In this document: one piece after another, positions 45,662 to 58,826 of the stretch
How positions within the stretch are numbered: the stretch's first letter is position 1
Layout: each line of letters begins with the position of its first letter
Assembly: GCA_009829735.1 (NCBI GenBank)
Contig: CM020619.1
Coordinates: 7,988,375-8,052,374 of the forward strand
Origin: Pyropia yezoensis
Taxonomy: Eukaryota > Rhodophyta > Bangiophyceae > Bangiales > Bangiaceae
Direction of reading: 5' to 3'
DNA length: 64,000 nucleotides
Made by a program: the position numbers and the translations under genes
The notes under the pieces: model-generated
What the model was told of the DNA's origin: nothing
What the model saw: only the letters and a program-made list of their open reading frames with translations
The model's database searches: none

Positions 45662-45686
45662 TTCGACGAAGCAGACGGCTCCGTAG

Positions 45687-46048
45687 TGTAGCAATATGGT
45701 TGGCCGTATTGTGACCCTAATATTAGGGGGGCTACTTCTAACTCTTAAGCTTTAATTTCAGAGTTCGTACTGGTCGCGGTATCTATAAGTTACGTATGAC
45801 CAGAGGGACTTGCATCTTGGGGTGGAGGGTAGTTCGTAGTGTCTCCGAGGTTTATAACGAAGGGGCCGGCGGCGAATCCACCGCCGGCCATGGTAGAACG
45901 ACAAACCCCTCCCATTTGGGCTCCCATCTTGATCCCGTGGCTTGCGCTCCAAGGACAGCAACCTTGGCCTCCCGGTGACGTTGGTGCCGATCCCCCCTGG
46001 TGAGTGTTCCCTGAGAGTGGACAAGTAACGGATCCCTATTGGGCTACA
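45687..46048 (+). repeat. E5 LTR (362 bp)
   Basis: Begins TGTAGCAATATGG and ends GGGCTACA, followed after one base by the primer-binding site. Only one copy is seen, so the left boundary rests on the TG...CA rule and similarity of its first six bases to the family A LTR. A perfect 9-bp stem (GGCCGGCGG/CCGCCGGCC, 45864-45889) lies inside. Confidence 0.7.
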
Positions 46049-46049
46049 T

Positions 46050-46065
46050 TGGTGGAGCAGCAGGG
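46050..46065 (+). promoter_or_regulatory. Candidate primer-binding site of E5
   Basis: TGGTGGAGCAGCAGGG, identical over 16 bases to the site following the family A LTR although the two LTRs are otherwise unlike. Confidence 0.6.
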
Positions 46066-46271
46066 GACGGGTTTCCGTCACCCTTGTGGTGACGCCGTCT
46101 TCGGCCCTGGCACACAGATAGGGAGTCGGTCCTTTTCTTGTATTCGTGGCGTTGCGATCTGTTGACTGTGTCGAGTTTTACGTGTGACTGTGTTGAGCTG
46201 TTACGTCCTTCAACCTACTCTCTGGCTCTCTTCTTTATGGTGACCGTTACGTCGGTTGACTGATTGTAACT

Positions 46272-48449
46272 ATGTCTACCCAAAAGACTGGGAACGTTCA
46301 AGATGACGGATCGGGGTCGACACCGATCCCGGAGGCGATCACGGGAGCGGGGACCGCTACCCCGATCGACAACATTGAGACGCCAGTGCCATCCGGTGTC
46401 GGATTGACGTTTGGTACGGCTCGGACGGCAGGGGGCGGATGCCCACCTCGACCATCGTCGGCGGCGATCACTCCGCCTCCACCTTCACCGGGGGATTTCC
46501 TGATGGCATCGCTAGCTCGCATCGAGGCTCGGTTCTCCGGACTTGATGCCCGTCAAGAGCTTACGGAGGACGCAATGGCAGCGTTGATGTCAACACGACA
46601 CAAGACGGGACCCCGTCGTATTCCTCCTACACCGGTACGGTTTGAGCCGGCCGGACTCCTTTCTGAATCCACGGGGGTTGACCCCGGCGCAGTGACTACC
46701 GGGCGAGCTCCGGACACGGTGGGTTAGGGATCCGACTCGCCAGCCGAGTTGGAACGGAGCCACACGAAGCGATACGCCTGGAGTACCCGGAGCGGACTCT
46801 GCCGATACAACCCGGCGAATACTTACGCCGGAGCATAATTCGCCATCGGAGGGGGTGGCACCCTCTCCCAGTATCCTCAAGACGGAGAAAGTCCAGCGAC
46901 TCGGGAAACGGAGGCGACCACGCAAGAACTACCAGCCTCACTGGTTCAGGCCATGACCGCGCAGGTTCCTGCTAGCCCACTCAAGCGCATGGAGTCTGAT
47001 GAGTTCACTCACCAACTGGCCAAGCGACTGGATATCCAGGACGCTGGCACGGAGATGGGCAACGAAGTCTTCCGGTCGGTACTGACTCCGGAACAGTATC
47101 GTTTGGAGGACCGTTCTACTATCGTATCGGAATTGATGCGTAACACATCGCATCAGGCCATCCGATCGATGCAGACCCTTATGAAGGGAGTCCCTATGTT
47201 CGGGGGCCCTAACGGACGCCCGTTGGCAGTCATTGGCTTCTTGAATAGCTTCAAGGCAGCCGCGGACAAGGCGCTCGTCAACGAGGGGCTGGCGCTGGAG
47301 ATCCTCCCGTTCTTTGTTGACGAACGGGTCCGAGGCATCCTCCGCCAGGCATCCCCGATGCCGGGAATGAGGGTCGCAGCCACCCCCATGGATTACCGTG
47401 GGATATTGAAGGAGCTGCTTAGCAGCTACCTCAGTGGGGACAAGTGCGAAGACCACTATTGGGCCCTTCGCACTGCCACCGCCCAGTCCTGGGAGGATGA
47501 AGAGATGTTCGGACGCCGGATCCAAGACCTCGACTACGAGCTGGGGAAGCTCCTTGGTGAAGGGGAACTACGGGCCATCCTCTTCGCAGGAGTACCCAAC
47601 CATGTGCGGATATCCGCACGGGGAGCCAATACGGCTCGGACGAACTTCAGTCGACTGATGCGTATGTGCAAGTCCCTGGGGGACGCCTACCGGGTGCTAC
47701 ACCCGGAATGCGCCTTGGCCCCGAAGCCCAAGGGTGAGGGAGGGAAGCCCAGTCTTACCCCGGTATCGAGGCAAGAGAAGGTGGAACGTAAGGCCGCACC
47801 AATACTGGTGGCGACCGAACATACCCCTACCGGTGAGGGTGAACCTCTAGTCGACCAACAGGGCCACCTGTTGCTACCGGCGACGCCGGTGATTGATGAG
47901 CATGGTACGGTAGCGTACGTCGCCCCGGCTGGGACCCAGTTACAGGTTAACGAGGGAGCGGGACGGTGCGTCCCGTATGTGCGGACTACGGGGTATGCCC
48001 CGGTTACGGGTAACCCCTACCAACCCCTGCCGACATGGGCAGTGCGTACGGAGGCACCTCCGCACATCGCTGGTAGAGCCAACCGGCTGAGGGAGTCCAT
48101 GTTCCGGTTGGCAGCGGGACCCAAGGCCTACCAAGAGGCAGGCACTCGGGCGCCCGAGGCAGGCAACCGGACATATGGAGCCAACCCGACGCGGACGCCC
48201 GGGACGGCCGGCACGTCCGGGTGTATGTTGTGCGGAGACCCCCAACACTGGGTGTCCTCATGCCCGCTCATCCCGGAGGAGTCTCGACGGGCAGCGGCGC
48301 AACGCAAGGAATCCGTTGGGGGGTATCCCGCCAGAGGCCCCGCACCGGGTAGGCAGCAAGCTCCAGGAGGAGTACTGGCCGTCGAGAAGGCACCTCCTCT
48401 CCCGGATATCCCGGAGGACAGTACCCGGCCGAGCACGGGAAACGAGTAA
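46272..48449 (+). pseudogene. E5 gag region
   Basis: Begins MSTQKTGNVQDDGSG. The later part contains a capsid-like helical region (LMRNTSHQAIRSMQTLMKGV, DEEMFGRRIQDLDYELGKL) and a CCHC knuckle CMLCGDPQHWVSSC at 48222-48263 (CX2CX4HX4C). Unlike family A gag in sequence. Fossil, broken. Confidence 0.75.
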
Positions 48450-48689
48450 GAGGAAGGACGACACGGGGTCGCTGGGGTAACCCTAGCAAGCCACCCCGGA
48501 CTGCCGCGGGGAAAGCCCCAAGGAAAGCGCGGTTGAGCCGACGCCGCATCAACCCCCGGGTACACCTTCCGGCCCCGACGACACGGCGTCAGGGGATTGA
48601 TGACCGACCACCAAGCTTGGGAGGAAAGGACAGGAAGCCCCGTCACATGGAACCAGACAAGGGCCCTGCTCAGGATGCCCGAGCCACAC

Positions 48690-49692
48690 CGGATATCTGT
48701 GTAGGCCACGTACTGTTCACCTTGGAGAACTTCAAGGTATCAGCCACACTGGGGCTTGACCCCCAGTCGACACGATCGTACTACCCCGTACTGGATACAG
48801 GGGCTGGACCTAACTTGATCCGGAAGGATACCATCCCGGACAAGTGGATCCCGCGAGTCAGAGTGGCTCGGGGACCCAGGATCAAGGATGCGAATGGTCT
48901 TCTCATTCGTACGACCGCAGCGATGTCGCTGCAGGTCACCATCGGGGAGCTCACTACGGAAGTCGACTTCCTGGTGTGTGAGACTCTATCTGTGCCCTGC
49001 AAATTGGGGTGCACCTTCATCAACGTTCACGTTGATGCAATTCGGCTGGGCCGGAGGACCGTCGAGCTGCAAGAGGCGGACGGGACGAAGAGAGGACAGA
49101 CAGCTATCGCCAGGGACCTGACGCTACAAGGGAGCCACGTGAACGTGGCTGAGGTATACGCCAGCGAAGAACCGAAGACACTTCGGCTGGCCAAGCGGAC
49201 TCGCTTTAAGTCGCTATCGGAGACCGTCCTCCCGGGTAACTGTGACCTCGCAGGCATCTGCAGAGTCCAGTCCAATCAACGAACCTACAAGCGCCATGGG
49301 TTGACCATGGCCAACGGTATCGTAGACCTCCCAGCGGGGGGGACATCACTGCTCGTGATGGCGAACTATCGCCGTATGGCAGTCACCCTCCTGAAAGGAA
49401 CTATCCTCGGGATTGCCGAGCTTTACGAAGGAGACATCCTTACCCCTGACAAGGAGGGTCAAGTGGAACCACTTGAGGTACTGGCGGTCGCCGAGACCAC
49501 CGAGCGGCAGCAACCCGATGACGGGAAGCCTAACCCATCGACAGCTCCAGCGGACATGCCGCCAAAGTACCAAGAAGCCTTGAAGGCACTGTCCGAGGCT
49601 GACCTCGACCACCTTCCCCCTTCGGTAGCTGAAGGGGTACGACGGATGCTAAGAAAGCATGACGTCATGTGGACCGGCGGGGCGCTGGGTAC
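48690..49692 (+). pseudogene. E5 protease and start of pol
   Basis: Aspartic-protease motif PVLDTGAGPNLI lies near 48786-48821, followed by a region resembling the protease-to-RT spacer (LPPSVAEGVRRMLRKHDVMW), which ends at the E4 insertion. Confidence 0.8.
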
Positions 49693-50263
49693 TGTAGCAT
49701 CCCTGGCCCCAATTTGGCGCCGACCCGGGACTGGAACGAGAGGGCACCAGGTGCCAGAACACGCCCGCCGTGTGGGGATGATTGGCGGCCGTGGCCCGTG
49801 CCCGGCACTAGGATGCGGTGGACTACGCTATCCACACGTAAGAGAGGGACTTCTGCTGGGTTTTTGCATACTTGTGAGGGACTTGATTTGAGAGAATTTG
49901 AGTGTGAGATTAGTGAGTGGGAATAGAATTAGTAGTGATAGTGGCCCCCGACCTGACGAGGTTATACACGGGTCGGGGCCATTCGGGGTTATGGGGGGGC
50001 TACCTGGCCAACGTGCCGAGGCTCCCCCAGATGCACGCTAAGTGGGACAGCGAGGCGCTCTTGGCCCGCGCCCTCAGGAAAAAGACAACTGCGCGTTTGC
50101 TTTCCTTTTCCCCGTGTGCACTACCGTGCGTATCTGTTTGCTCTGCGAGCAGGCACGTGAGGCAACAGGCATACCATTCTCGAAGCTCCCCTTTCTGTGT
50201 TATCTGTCCCTTTCCCCCGAGGGATATTGACACGTGTCTAAGATGATCGAGTTTTATACCACA
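49693..50263 (+). repeat. E4 left LTR (571 bp)
   Basis: TGTAGCATCC...TATACCACA, the same length as E2; a primer-binding-site copy follows at 50268-50283. Confidence 0.95.
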
Positions 50264-50475
50264 TATTTGGTGGAGCAGCAGGGGATGATTGGAGTGTTTG
50301 AGAAGAGACATTTGGGAGCAGCGGTTGGGTTGTTCCTGTTCTGTCTTTTTCGGTGGTTTGGGAGTTATTTGCACCCGGTCACGGGAATCCTATTCCTGGC
50401 TCTCCAACCCCTCTCTTGTGGTCTGGCGATCTTTGGACACGCAGGCAACTGGACTGTGGCTGTCAAGAGACCAAC

Positions 50476-52236
50476 ATGGCTACCCTCCCTGGCACGACGG
50501 TGCCCGAAGGGGTAGACCCCGCGTCCCTTGACGCATCCCTGGTCACCGCGGGGGACGGTGCCCAACCCGGCGATCTCCCTACGGGTGAAGCGGACCTGGG
50601 TGTGACATCCGGTAGCGGACTGGAGTCCACAGGCGGCCAAGCACCACCTGCTCCCGTTCCTCCGGCTGTTCCTCCTGTGGGAGCCACCCCGGGGTCAACG
50701 GCGTTTGAGTCCGCTCGCAGCAGACGTCTCCCTCCTGTCGGTTCTACTCCTCAACCTCCAGGGATAGCCCCTGGTGTGTTTACTCCTGGACCCACACGTG
50801 GCAGTTGGGTGTATACACCTCTTCCTGTGGGCACTAGCGATGCCAGAAGCACCGTTGTGACTGGTTCTACGGGTCTCCCTGAGATTTCGACTCCTGGGAC
50901 CGGCCAAGCTTTTCCTCCCCTTGCATCCTATGGGGCGGGGAGCTCCAAGACAGGTAACCGGAGCAGCCGAAGGCGTCGGCGTCATCGCCGTCGCTCTAGC
51001 ACCAGCGAGACCAGTTCCTCCAGCTCTGAGGAGGGATATGATTGGGATGCATCTCCAGGTCCCACCCGGCGCAGGCTAGTCGAGTTTGACTTCCCTGCCC
51101 ACCAAGTGGGAGATGCCACCCTGAACAAGGTCACGTATTGGGGTAACTACCGGCTGGAGAACCAAGACCAAGGTTACACCCGGAAGATGGCCAAGAAGAT
51201 GGCGTCCCTGAACCGGCGAATGCAGCCGAGCTTCGGGGGACATCCTAAGTTTTCCGGGAAGAAACCGGCGCTTATCTTTGCCTTCCTGCGCCGGTTCGCC
51301 AAGGCATACAATGACAACAATGTGTCCGAGGGCAAGGCTCTCTACCTCCCGGCTAATTTCATGACCGGAGAAGCGGAACAATGGTTTGCACAGGTTCTAC
51401 CAGACTCTGCCGGACACATTGTCGGACGTACCGTCGCGAGTTATCCGGAGGCGGTCAACTGGCTCCTGTCCAACTACGCTGACGCGGACTCTCTGCGTAA
51501 AACAGTCGGCAGGCTGAACCGGGCAACCATGGAAAGACAAGAGACTCCAGAGGCGTTCGCCCGTCGTGTCCGGGAGATGAGCGATGCTTGTGGCAACGTT
51601 TACCCTGAGGACAGGCTCAAGATGATCTTCTCGGAAGGGCTTCCTGAATATCTTCAAGTGGATGCGGAGAACTACAACCAGGAACATCAAGAATATACCT
51701 TCCAGCAGTTGATGGCCTACACCCAGGGCAAGTACCGGCAAGCCAAGGCACTCCAAGCTCCCATGGTATCAACTTCCAAGCCGTTGTCGCGAGTTCGCCC
51801 CGGACCCGACAAGTATAAGGGAGGTGATAGTCCTGTACCGGTACTCGCAGTTGGCCAGGCCTCACCCGTGGGGTCAGGGGACAAGTGGAGCGGCTTCGTT
51901 TTTAAGGAGCAAACTTCCCTGGTCGCCCCCAAGCAGGTCAAGAACCAGCGGTTCCGGTCTTCTTTGCTGTGCCGAAAGAAGGATAACATGTCCTACCAGT
52001 GCCCGACCATCCCCAAGGACCTCCAGGAGAAACTCAAGCGTCAAGGACTGGTGTTTGCAAAGGCGGTCAACTGGGCTGACCGGCGAGCACCCTCCAAGAT
52101 GGACAAGGCACAGGTACACGCAATCCGGGTGGCAACCTTACAGAGCATCACGGAGGCTCTCGCAAAGGAAGCTTTTCCGGACTTTGAACTGGAGACCGAA
52201 ACCTCTAAGGACTCCTCGGACCCGGGAAACGAGTAG
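50476..52236 (+). pseudogene. E4 gag
   Basis: Collinear with E2 gag over its whole length, from MATLPGTTVPEG to the shared tail SKDSSDPGNE, with scattered substitutions including in the zinc-knuckle region. Treated as a fossil copy. Confidence 0.85.
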
Positions 52237-52340
52237 GGCAGGCGCTCTCCCCAAGTGTCTTCCCGAATATCCTACGGCAGGGTACGTCTACCCGTTCTCC
52301 CCTTGCGTGCCGGGAGAAAGGATGGCAGTTACCTGCTCAA

Positions 52341-55300
52341 TTGGTAGCCGCCTGGACACCCTGTTTGTTCAAGGGGGCCTTGCTTGTCCTGCGTAAGGAA
52401 GACCTCAAGAATAATGCTCGTATGCGTGTGGGGGATAGCCTCCCCCAAGCTGTTACGCCGGTGGTTGACACGGGAGCCGGACCAAGCGTCATCACTGAGA
52501 ACCTGTTACCTCCGGGCTGGCGCCGACATGCCTGGAGAGCGCCTACCCGGACCCATATCGTCGACGCTTCGGGTCAAACCCTACGACCGCTTGGCCGTCT
52601 TCCTGTCGCCATCTATGTCAACAATGAACCAATGCTTTTTCCCTTTCTAGTAGTCAAGACCCTATCAGTCCCCCTCATCCTAGGCTGGGACTTCCAGAAG
52701 CAGCATGTCAAGAGTATCCTGCCAGGAGAAGGAAAGGTGCAGTTCAACCATGGGTTTGTGTCACCAGTGCTGGAGCACCTGGACGCCAATGTTCGTGTAG
52801 TCAAGATCAAGAAGGAACGCATCCCACCCTCTACCTTGACTCTCTTCAAACCGGTGCTCCTAAATCCTCGCTCGGATACCAAGGTTCAAGTAACGACCCG
52901 GATTGCAGGTCAATGCCTGATCTACGGACGTAAAAAATTTCTGGCGAAACACCGGTTATACTTGGCCCACGGACATCACAAGAAGGTAGAAAGGCACACC
53001 CCATTCTCGGTGCTGATCGTCAACGTGAGCCGGAAGCCAATAACCCTCGCCAAGGCCACCCGAGTTGGTACAGCAGAGCCTTACCAGGGGTCCGCCAGTG
53101 CTATGAGCAAGGAAGACCTCTTGAACCTGCAACAAGAGCTGGCATCCAACTTGACGGCCTTAGACGTACCTCCGAGGCAAGAGCAGGATAGCAGCGTCAG
53201 CCCGAAGTCTGATCAAGCACCATCCGGGATGCCGAAGGTCAACCAGGAAAGTGTCCCTCTTGACTTGAAGGAGGCCCTGGAGAAGCTGCTCCAGGAATAT
53301 CGGCACCTGTGGTCTGGTGAGCTGGGCAAGATGGACGCCACTCGGCACCGGATTCAACTCAAGCCAGAGGCCAAGCCAGTGCACCTGCAACCATACCGGG
53401 CTGGACCTCATCGCCGGGATGAGATTGAGAAGCAGGTTAACAAGATGCTCAAGATGGATGTTATCGAGCCCTCCGATGGCGAGTGGGCCTTCCCGGTGGT
53501 TGTCGGCCGAAAACCGGCGGTCACTTCCGTTTCTGCGTTGACTACCGGCGCCTGAACAAGATGACCGTCAGGGGTGTATACCCGATACCCTGGATGGATG
53601 ATTGCATCGACTTTCTTGGTGATGCCACCCTCTTCTCGACGCTGGATTGTAATGCCGGTTACTGGCAGATCCCTCTGGCTGACGAGGACAAGGACAAGAC
53701 TACCTTCACGTGCCACCTGGGACTATTCCGGTGCAAGCGTCTTCCTTTTGGTCTCAGCAATGCTCCGGCAACCTTCCAGAGAGCCATCGACATCATCCTG
53801 TCCGGGCTAAGGTGGAGAACATGTTTGGTCTACCTGGACGATATTATCGTTTTCTCCAAGACCCCGGGGGAACACCTGGAGCACCTTCGAGAGGTCCTGG
53901 CTCTCCTGTCCAAGGCTGGAGTTACCCTCAAGGCCGAGAAGTGCCACCTGTTTGAGACTGAGGTAGAATACCTGGGGCACGTGCTGAGTCCGGGGGAGCT
54001 CCGAGTCAGTGAGAAGAACATCAAGGCCCTCCGGCATGCACGGCAACCTAAGACCCAGACGGAACTCAAGAGCTTCCTGGGTATGTGCAACGTCTACCGC
54101 CGGTTCGTACGGGACTATGCCCTGATTGCCCGGCCACTGACCAAGATCACCAGCAAGAAGCTTTCCGCACAACTCCCGGTGTTCGACGAGAAGCAGACCG
54201 CGGCCTTCGAAGAGCTCAAGAAGCGCCTGACCACCACTCCAGTACTGGCGTTACCCAAGCGGGAGGGCCAGTTTGTTCTGGAGACTGATGCCTGTGGCGT
54301 CCAGGTGGGGTGCTCACTACTCCAGCAGCAACCTGATGGGCACTTCCTCCCGATATGCTACTGCAGCCGCGTCCTGACTCCAGCCGAGAGGAATTATTCC
54401 AAGACGGAGCGCGAGTGCTTGGCGGTCGTCTGGGCTTGCTTCTTGTTACGCCCACATCTTGAAGGACAAGAGTTCCTCATCCGGACGGATCACGCCAGCC
54501 GAAGGTGGCTGCTATGCATGGACAGCAGCCAAGGAAGGGTCGCCCGGTGGCGCCTACGCCTTTCAGAATTCAAGTACAAGGTGTGCACCAGAGCAGGGAG
54601 GGAGCACCACTGCGCCGACACCATGTCCCGGCTGGAGACTCCTGCAGCCGACACCGGTCCTATCCCGGAGGAAATACCTTGTTTCATCCTCCAGAATGGC
54701 GGACGTGGCTGGCATGCTCCCCTGTATGAGACACCCAAAGCTCATCAACCGGTACCCATACACCGGATGCTGGAGGCACAACTGACGGATCCTCAATGCT
54801 TGGAGCTTCGCCACCAAATGGACCTGAACCGGAACAGTCGCTTCTCCGAGTCTGCAGACGGACTCCTGGTATGGGTGTCACCCTTCGATGGAGCAACTCA
54901 AGTCTACGTACCCCGGAGTCTACGGGCTGACATCCTCCGCCTGGAGCACTCGTCTCCCCAGGCCGGACACCCTGGCATCAACCGGATGTATGCGTCAATT
55001 CGACGACATTATTACTGGGAAACCATGGCCAGTGACGTCCATAAGCACCTGGAGGCTTGTGTCTCTTGTGCAAGGAACCGGTTGTCCCAGAGGAAGAAGA
55101 CTTCTAAGCTACGCCTATTTCCTGCGGGGGAGCCCTTAGCAAGTTTAAGTATGGACATCCTGGGGCCCCTTCCTGAAACATCCAGTGGCAACATATACCT
55201 GCTCCTCATTTGTGACCGGTTCTCCAAGTTCACTCGAGCGATTCCGCTAAGGACCATGACGTCCCTGGATGTTACGTCAGCCTTCTGCGAGTACTGAATA

Positions 55301-56322
55301 GCTGCCTACGGCTCTCCAGGCTCCGTCTTGACAGACAATGGCCCCCAGTTTGCATCCCTGTTCTTCCAAGGAGTCTGTGACCTGATGGGCATCAAGAATT
55401 TGTACACCACGACGTACCACCCGCAAACGAACGGCCAGGTGGAACGATTCAACCGGACCCTAGTGGACATGCTACGGCACTACGTGGAGGAGCACCAAGA
55501 AGACTGGGACGAGCTCCTGGCTGTCCTCACTCTAGCCTACAACTCCCGAGTTCACCGGACAACGGGAGTCGCTCCACTCGACTTTGTCACCCCAAGGCGG
55601 CTGACCAACTTCTCCCTGGAAAGAATACAAGACGGTCTCCAGCCTGCACTGAAGTCAGGTCCCAAGGCAAAGGATGAGTTCCTGGAGCAACTGAAGCTCC
55701 TGCTCCCAAGAGTCAAGGAGTCAATCTCGAAGACCCAGGAGCGATACAAGCGGGACTACGACAAAGGAGTCCGGGAAAAGAACAAGGAACTGGGTTTGGA
55801 GTCTGGGTTTTTGTGGACAACCATGGCAAGACCCGGGGGAAACTGGACTCTAAGACGGATGGACCTTATGAGATCCTGAATACGGACGGTTGGACCTTTC
55901 TTCTAGACGTGGATGGCTCCCCGTACCGCGTGAGCAGCGACCATGTCACCCGAGCTCCACCGCCAAGCAAACGGGACTTGACCCGGCGCAAGCGGGCCGC
56001 GGTACCCTGGCTATCCCAAGAAGAAGGCCGAGAATATGTCTACGTCAAGTTTGTTGACCACGCCTGGATAGACGGGCGCTTGTACCTGCGAGTACGCTGG
56101 TTCGGTTTCAACTCGGCAGATGATACCTGGGAACCCTCAAACCGGTTACCCATTGCGGACGTCTGCGCCCACACGCGACGGAACGGGATTGAGGGCACTC
56201 CGGTGGCCAGAGCCGGCAAGATCCTGGAATCAGACATGGAGGAGGACCAGGAGGAAGGGGCTGGTCAAGACTCTCGGGACGAGCCAAGCTCACCCCCAAC
56301 GGACGCGGAACAAGAGGAGTGA
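52341..56322 (+). pseudogene. E4 pol region: protease to chromodomain
   Basis: Same domains as E2: protease VVDTGAGPSVI, RT YLDDII at 53831, RNase H LETDACGVQVG, integrase zinc domain and DNGPQF near 55330, chromodomain with YVKFVDHAWIDGRLYLRVRW near 56040. Broken in several places. Confidence 0.9.
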
Positions 56323-56467
56323 GAAGAGGGGAACGGGTGTATCAAGGAGAACACGCAATACAAGCATGGAACTATCAAGAAAAACAAGCACCCGCTCGAG
56401 CAACCCTTCTCTCCGCCTCTTCCCTCCTCGCTTCTCCCAAGACTCTCACCCTCCTTGCCTCCAAGTA

Positions 56468-58580
56468 CTACTCCCGGCGCGGACGCTGCGCCGCGAGAGC
56501 GTCCTCCGGCGCTGCCTCCGCGGCACGACGGGAACCGGAGGAAGGCGGGATGACGTAGTGCGGTGGGCGCGGCGCTTCCTGGTATGACGCCATCGGAGTA
56601 GTACCGGTAGTTGCCGGGCGCTCCCGCTCATCCAGACATGCCTGTCGGCGCCTCTGGAAGCCAGTGAAGGTCTCCGACCACTGCTGGGCCAAGCAATGCC
56701 GCGTCAAAGTCGCCAGAAGTTCGCCAACCACCGGGCTGGCCAACATCTGGCCGCTGTCCGCGCAAGCAAACACCCGGTCATCCACGTTGTTCAAGACGCT
56801 GGCGTAAGTGCCCAGCACCAGGTAAGACCCGACTCCCTCAACCTGCACCGGAAGACGACCCAGCTGGTCTTTAATCATACCGACGTCGTACTGGTCGCAT
56901 GTCGGGCCACCTTGGTTCAGGTACCAGTCAGGCACCCGGAAGGAGGGTAAGGCGCAGAGTCGGCGCCGGAATCTCGAGCCGCCCCGAGGATGACACCACC
57001 GGACGGTCCACAACGGCCCCCGAAACCGGAGTACCCAACTCCAGCGGAGGCACAGCGCCGCCGGCGTTGGAAGAAGGCGTCCGAGGCGGAGCGGCCGGAG
57101 TGGTAGGCGACCGCACGGTCACCCCCAGACTCGCCGCAGACAGGCGCGGTGCCGGAGGAGCTTGAAGTACCGGCACAGCCGGAACAGGGCGTGAACGCGC
57201 CGGTTCAGGCGAGGCCACCGGGGCGACAGGTGCAACAGGAGCAAGCGGAGTGGCCGCAGACGCCCGACCGACCGCCGCGGCCCATCCCGACTCTTGCTCC
57301 GGCGGTCCAGTTAGCAGGAGATCGAGGGCGACCGGAGCAGGAAAGCTGCCTAGCTGCGGCCACGCCGGAAGCGGCGTCGCCAGCTGCACCTTGGCCGGAG
57401 AAGACTGGTAGACCACCTGCACCCAACCGAAGCCATCCCGACGCGGGCTGTTCTGGTCGGCGATCGCGTTCAAGAAGCTCCCGTCCTGCACCGGCAGACG
57501 ATGCCGGAAGTCGATCATCGCCTGTAAGAGCTCCTTGTACTCTTCGTCCTGGCTGCACAGAAAGTCGACGGTCAACTTGTGAACGATCCAGACGATCAGG
57601 AGGTCGGGGAGGAACCAAAGCCGGTTGGACACTAAGACCTCATGAAGCCAGTGGTTGGCCGCCAAGACCGTCAACTCGGAGGTGTACATCATGTACGCGA
57701 TCGAGTGGAAGAAGCCCTTGATCGACGCCTGGGTCAAGGCGTCGAAGAAGTACCAGGTGAAGGGGACGCTGGATGGAGCAAGCCCGACTGGGATCTCGAT
57801 TTCCTGCTGCTGCGGGATGACCCTGGGGTAGTACGCCGCCCGGTTGGCCTTGTCCAGCTTTCAGAACTCCTGATGGTTGCAGCTCACGATGAAGTCACGC
57901 TGGCGGCCGCGTCGCTCGCCTTGCTCCCGCGCCGGCGACAACTTGGAGTACTTCCGGGTCAGGAAAGGCGGCTCCAGAGCGACCATGCTCGGACGGGGAT
58001 CGCAGTTCAGGCTCCCCGACCCCTTGAGCGCCTCGTCTCAGACCTTGAGTGCCCGATGGACGTACCCTTCCTCCTCTGGCCACCGGAAAACAGACGCAGA
58101 CACGCGACGCTCGGTCAAGGGTAGATCCAGCACCAGCGCGAAGGTGAGACCCTCCAGGCGAGCAACCTAAGAGGATCCTGAGAAGCTCTGGGAGCGGTCT
58201 TTTGCCAGGCGCATCTGGTCCGCCGCATGAAGACGAGTCTTGTCCATCTCAGTCAACACTCCGCGCTGAAGTTCCTTGCGCCAGATGTCCAAGCAATCCT
58301 GTTGGCACTGGGCCGCACTGGCGTTGCCGACCACCGTGGAGTAGCGCCGGCCCGCCAGAGGATCCTGCCCAAGAAGCATCTCAGGGAGACCCACCGGGGG
58401 GGTCTCGACCGGGTGCAACGCAGAAGCCGGGGGAACCCGATCCGTCCCCGCCGTGGCGACCGGCGCCGGCACCGACACCCGAGGAACCGGAGGCAGGAGA
58501 GGGGCGCGGCTACCCGAGTTCTCCTGCGCAACACTCGCCGCCGGAACCACGGGCCCAGCTTGGACCTCGGAACTGGACAT
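56468..58580 (-). pseudogene. E4 antisense gene
   Basis: Matches the E2 antisense gene along its length: start MSSSEVQAGPVV at 58580, FYF-rich core (VLAANHWLHEVLVSNRLW), Ala/Pro linker and C-terminal GGPTCDQYDVGMIKDQLGRL. Broken in several places. Distance to pol (about 145 bp) and to the LTR (about 185 bp) equals that in E2. Confidence 0.75.
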
Positions 58581-58765
58581 GACGTCCAGAATCCGGGGGG
58601 AACGAGAGGGCCAAGGTGAAGGAGAAGGGGGGGGGACAGAATCGGAGCAGGTGATCGTGACCGGGGTGAAGACGCTCGACCTCGGCACCGGTGTGGATGT
58701 GCTCGAGGCTGCGCACGGTGGCACCTGGTTCGGCCCGAGGACGTGCCGGACTAGGGAGGGAGCTA

Positions 58766-58826
58766 TGTAGCATCCCTGGCCCCGACTTGGCGCCGACCCG
58801 GGACTGCAACCAGAGGGCACCAGGTG
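58766..58826 (+). repeat. E4 right LTR remnant (61 bp)
   Basis: Starts TGTAGCATCCCTGG right after the purine tract and matches the LTR until CACCAGGTG, then switches to unrelated sequence. Four differences from the E4 left LTR in these 61 bases by eye. Confidence 0.9.

Larger units (their letters stand above)
45687..49692 (+). mobile_element. E5, family B Ty3/gypsy element, 5' part, interrupted by E4
   Basis: LTR (45687-46048), primer-binding site identical to family A, gag with zinc knuckle, and a protease/early pol segment that stops where the LTR of E4 begins at 49693. The remainder of pol is not seen on the other side of E4. Broken, with a few breaks; older than E4. Confidence 0.85.
49693..58826 (+). 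mobile_element. E4, family A Ty3/gypsy chromovirus inserted in E5 (9,134 bp, right LTR cut short)
   Basis: Same order and close sequence identity to E2: LTR, gag, pol with chromodomain, antisense gene, purine tract, then only the first 61 bp of the right LTR. It has about four or more breaks. The insertion splits E5 and so postdates it. Confidence 0.95.
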
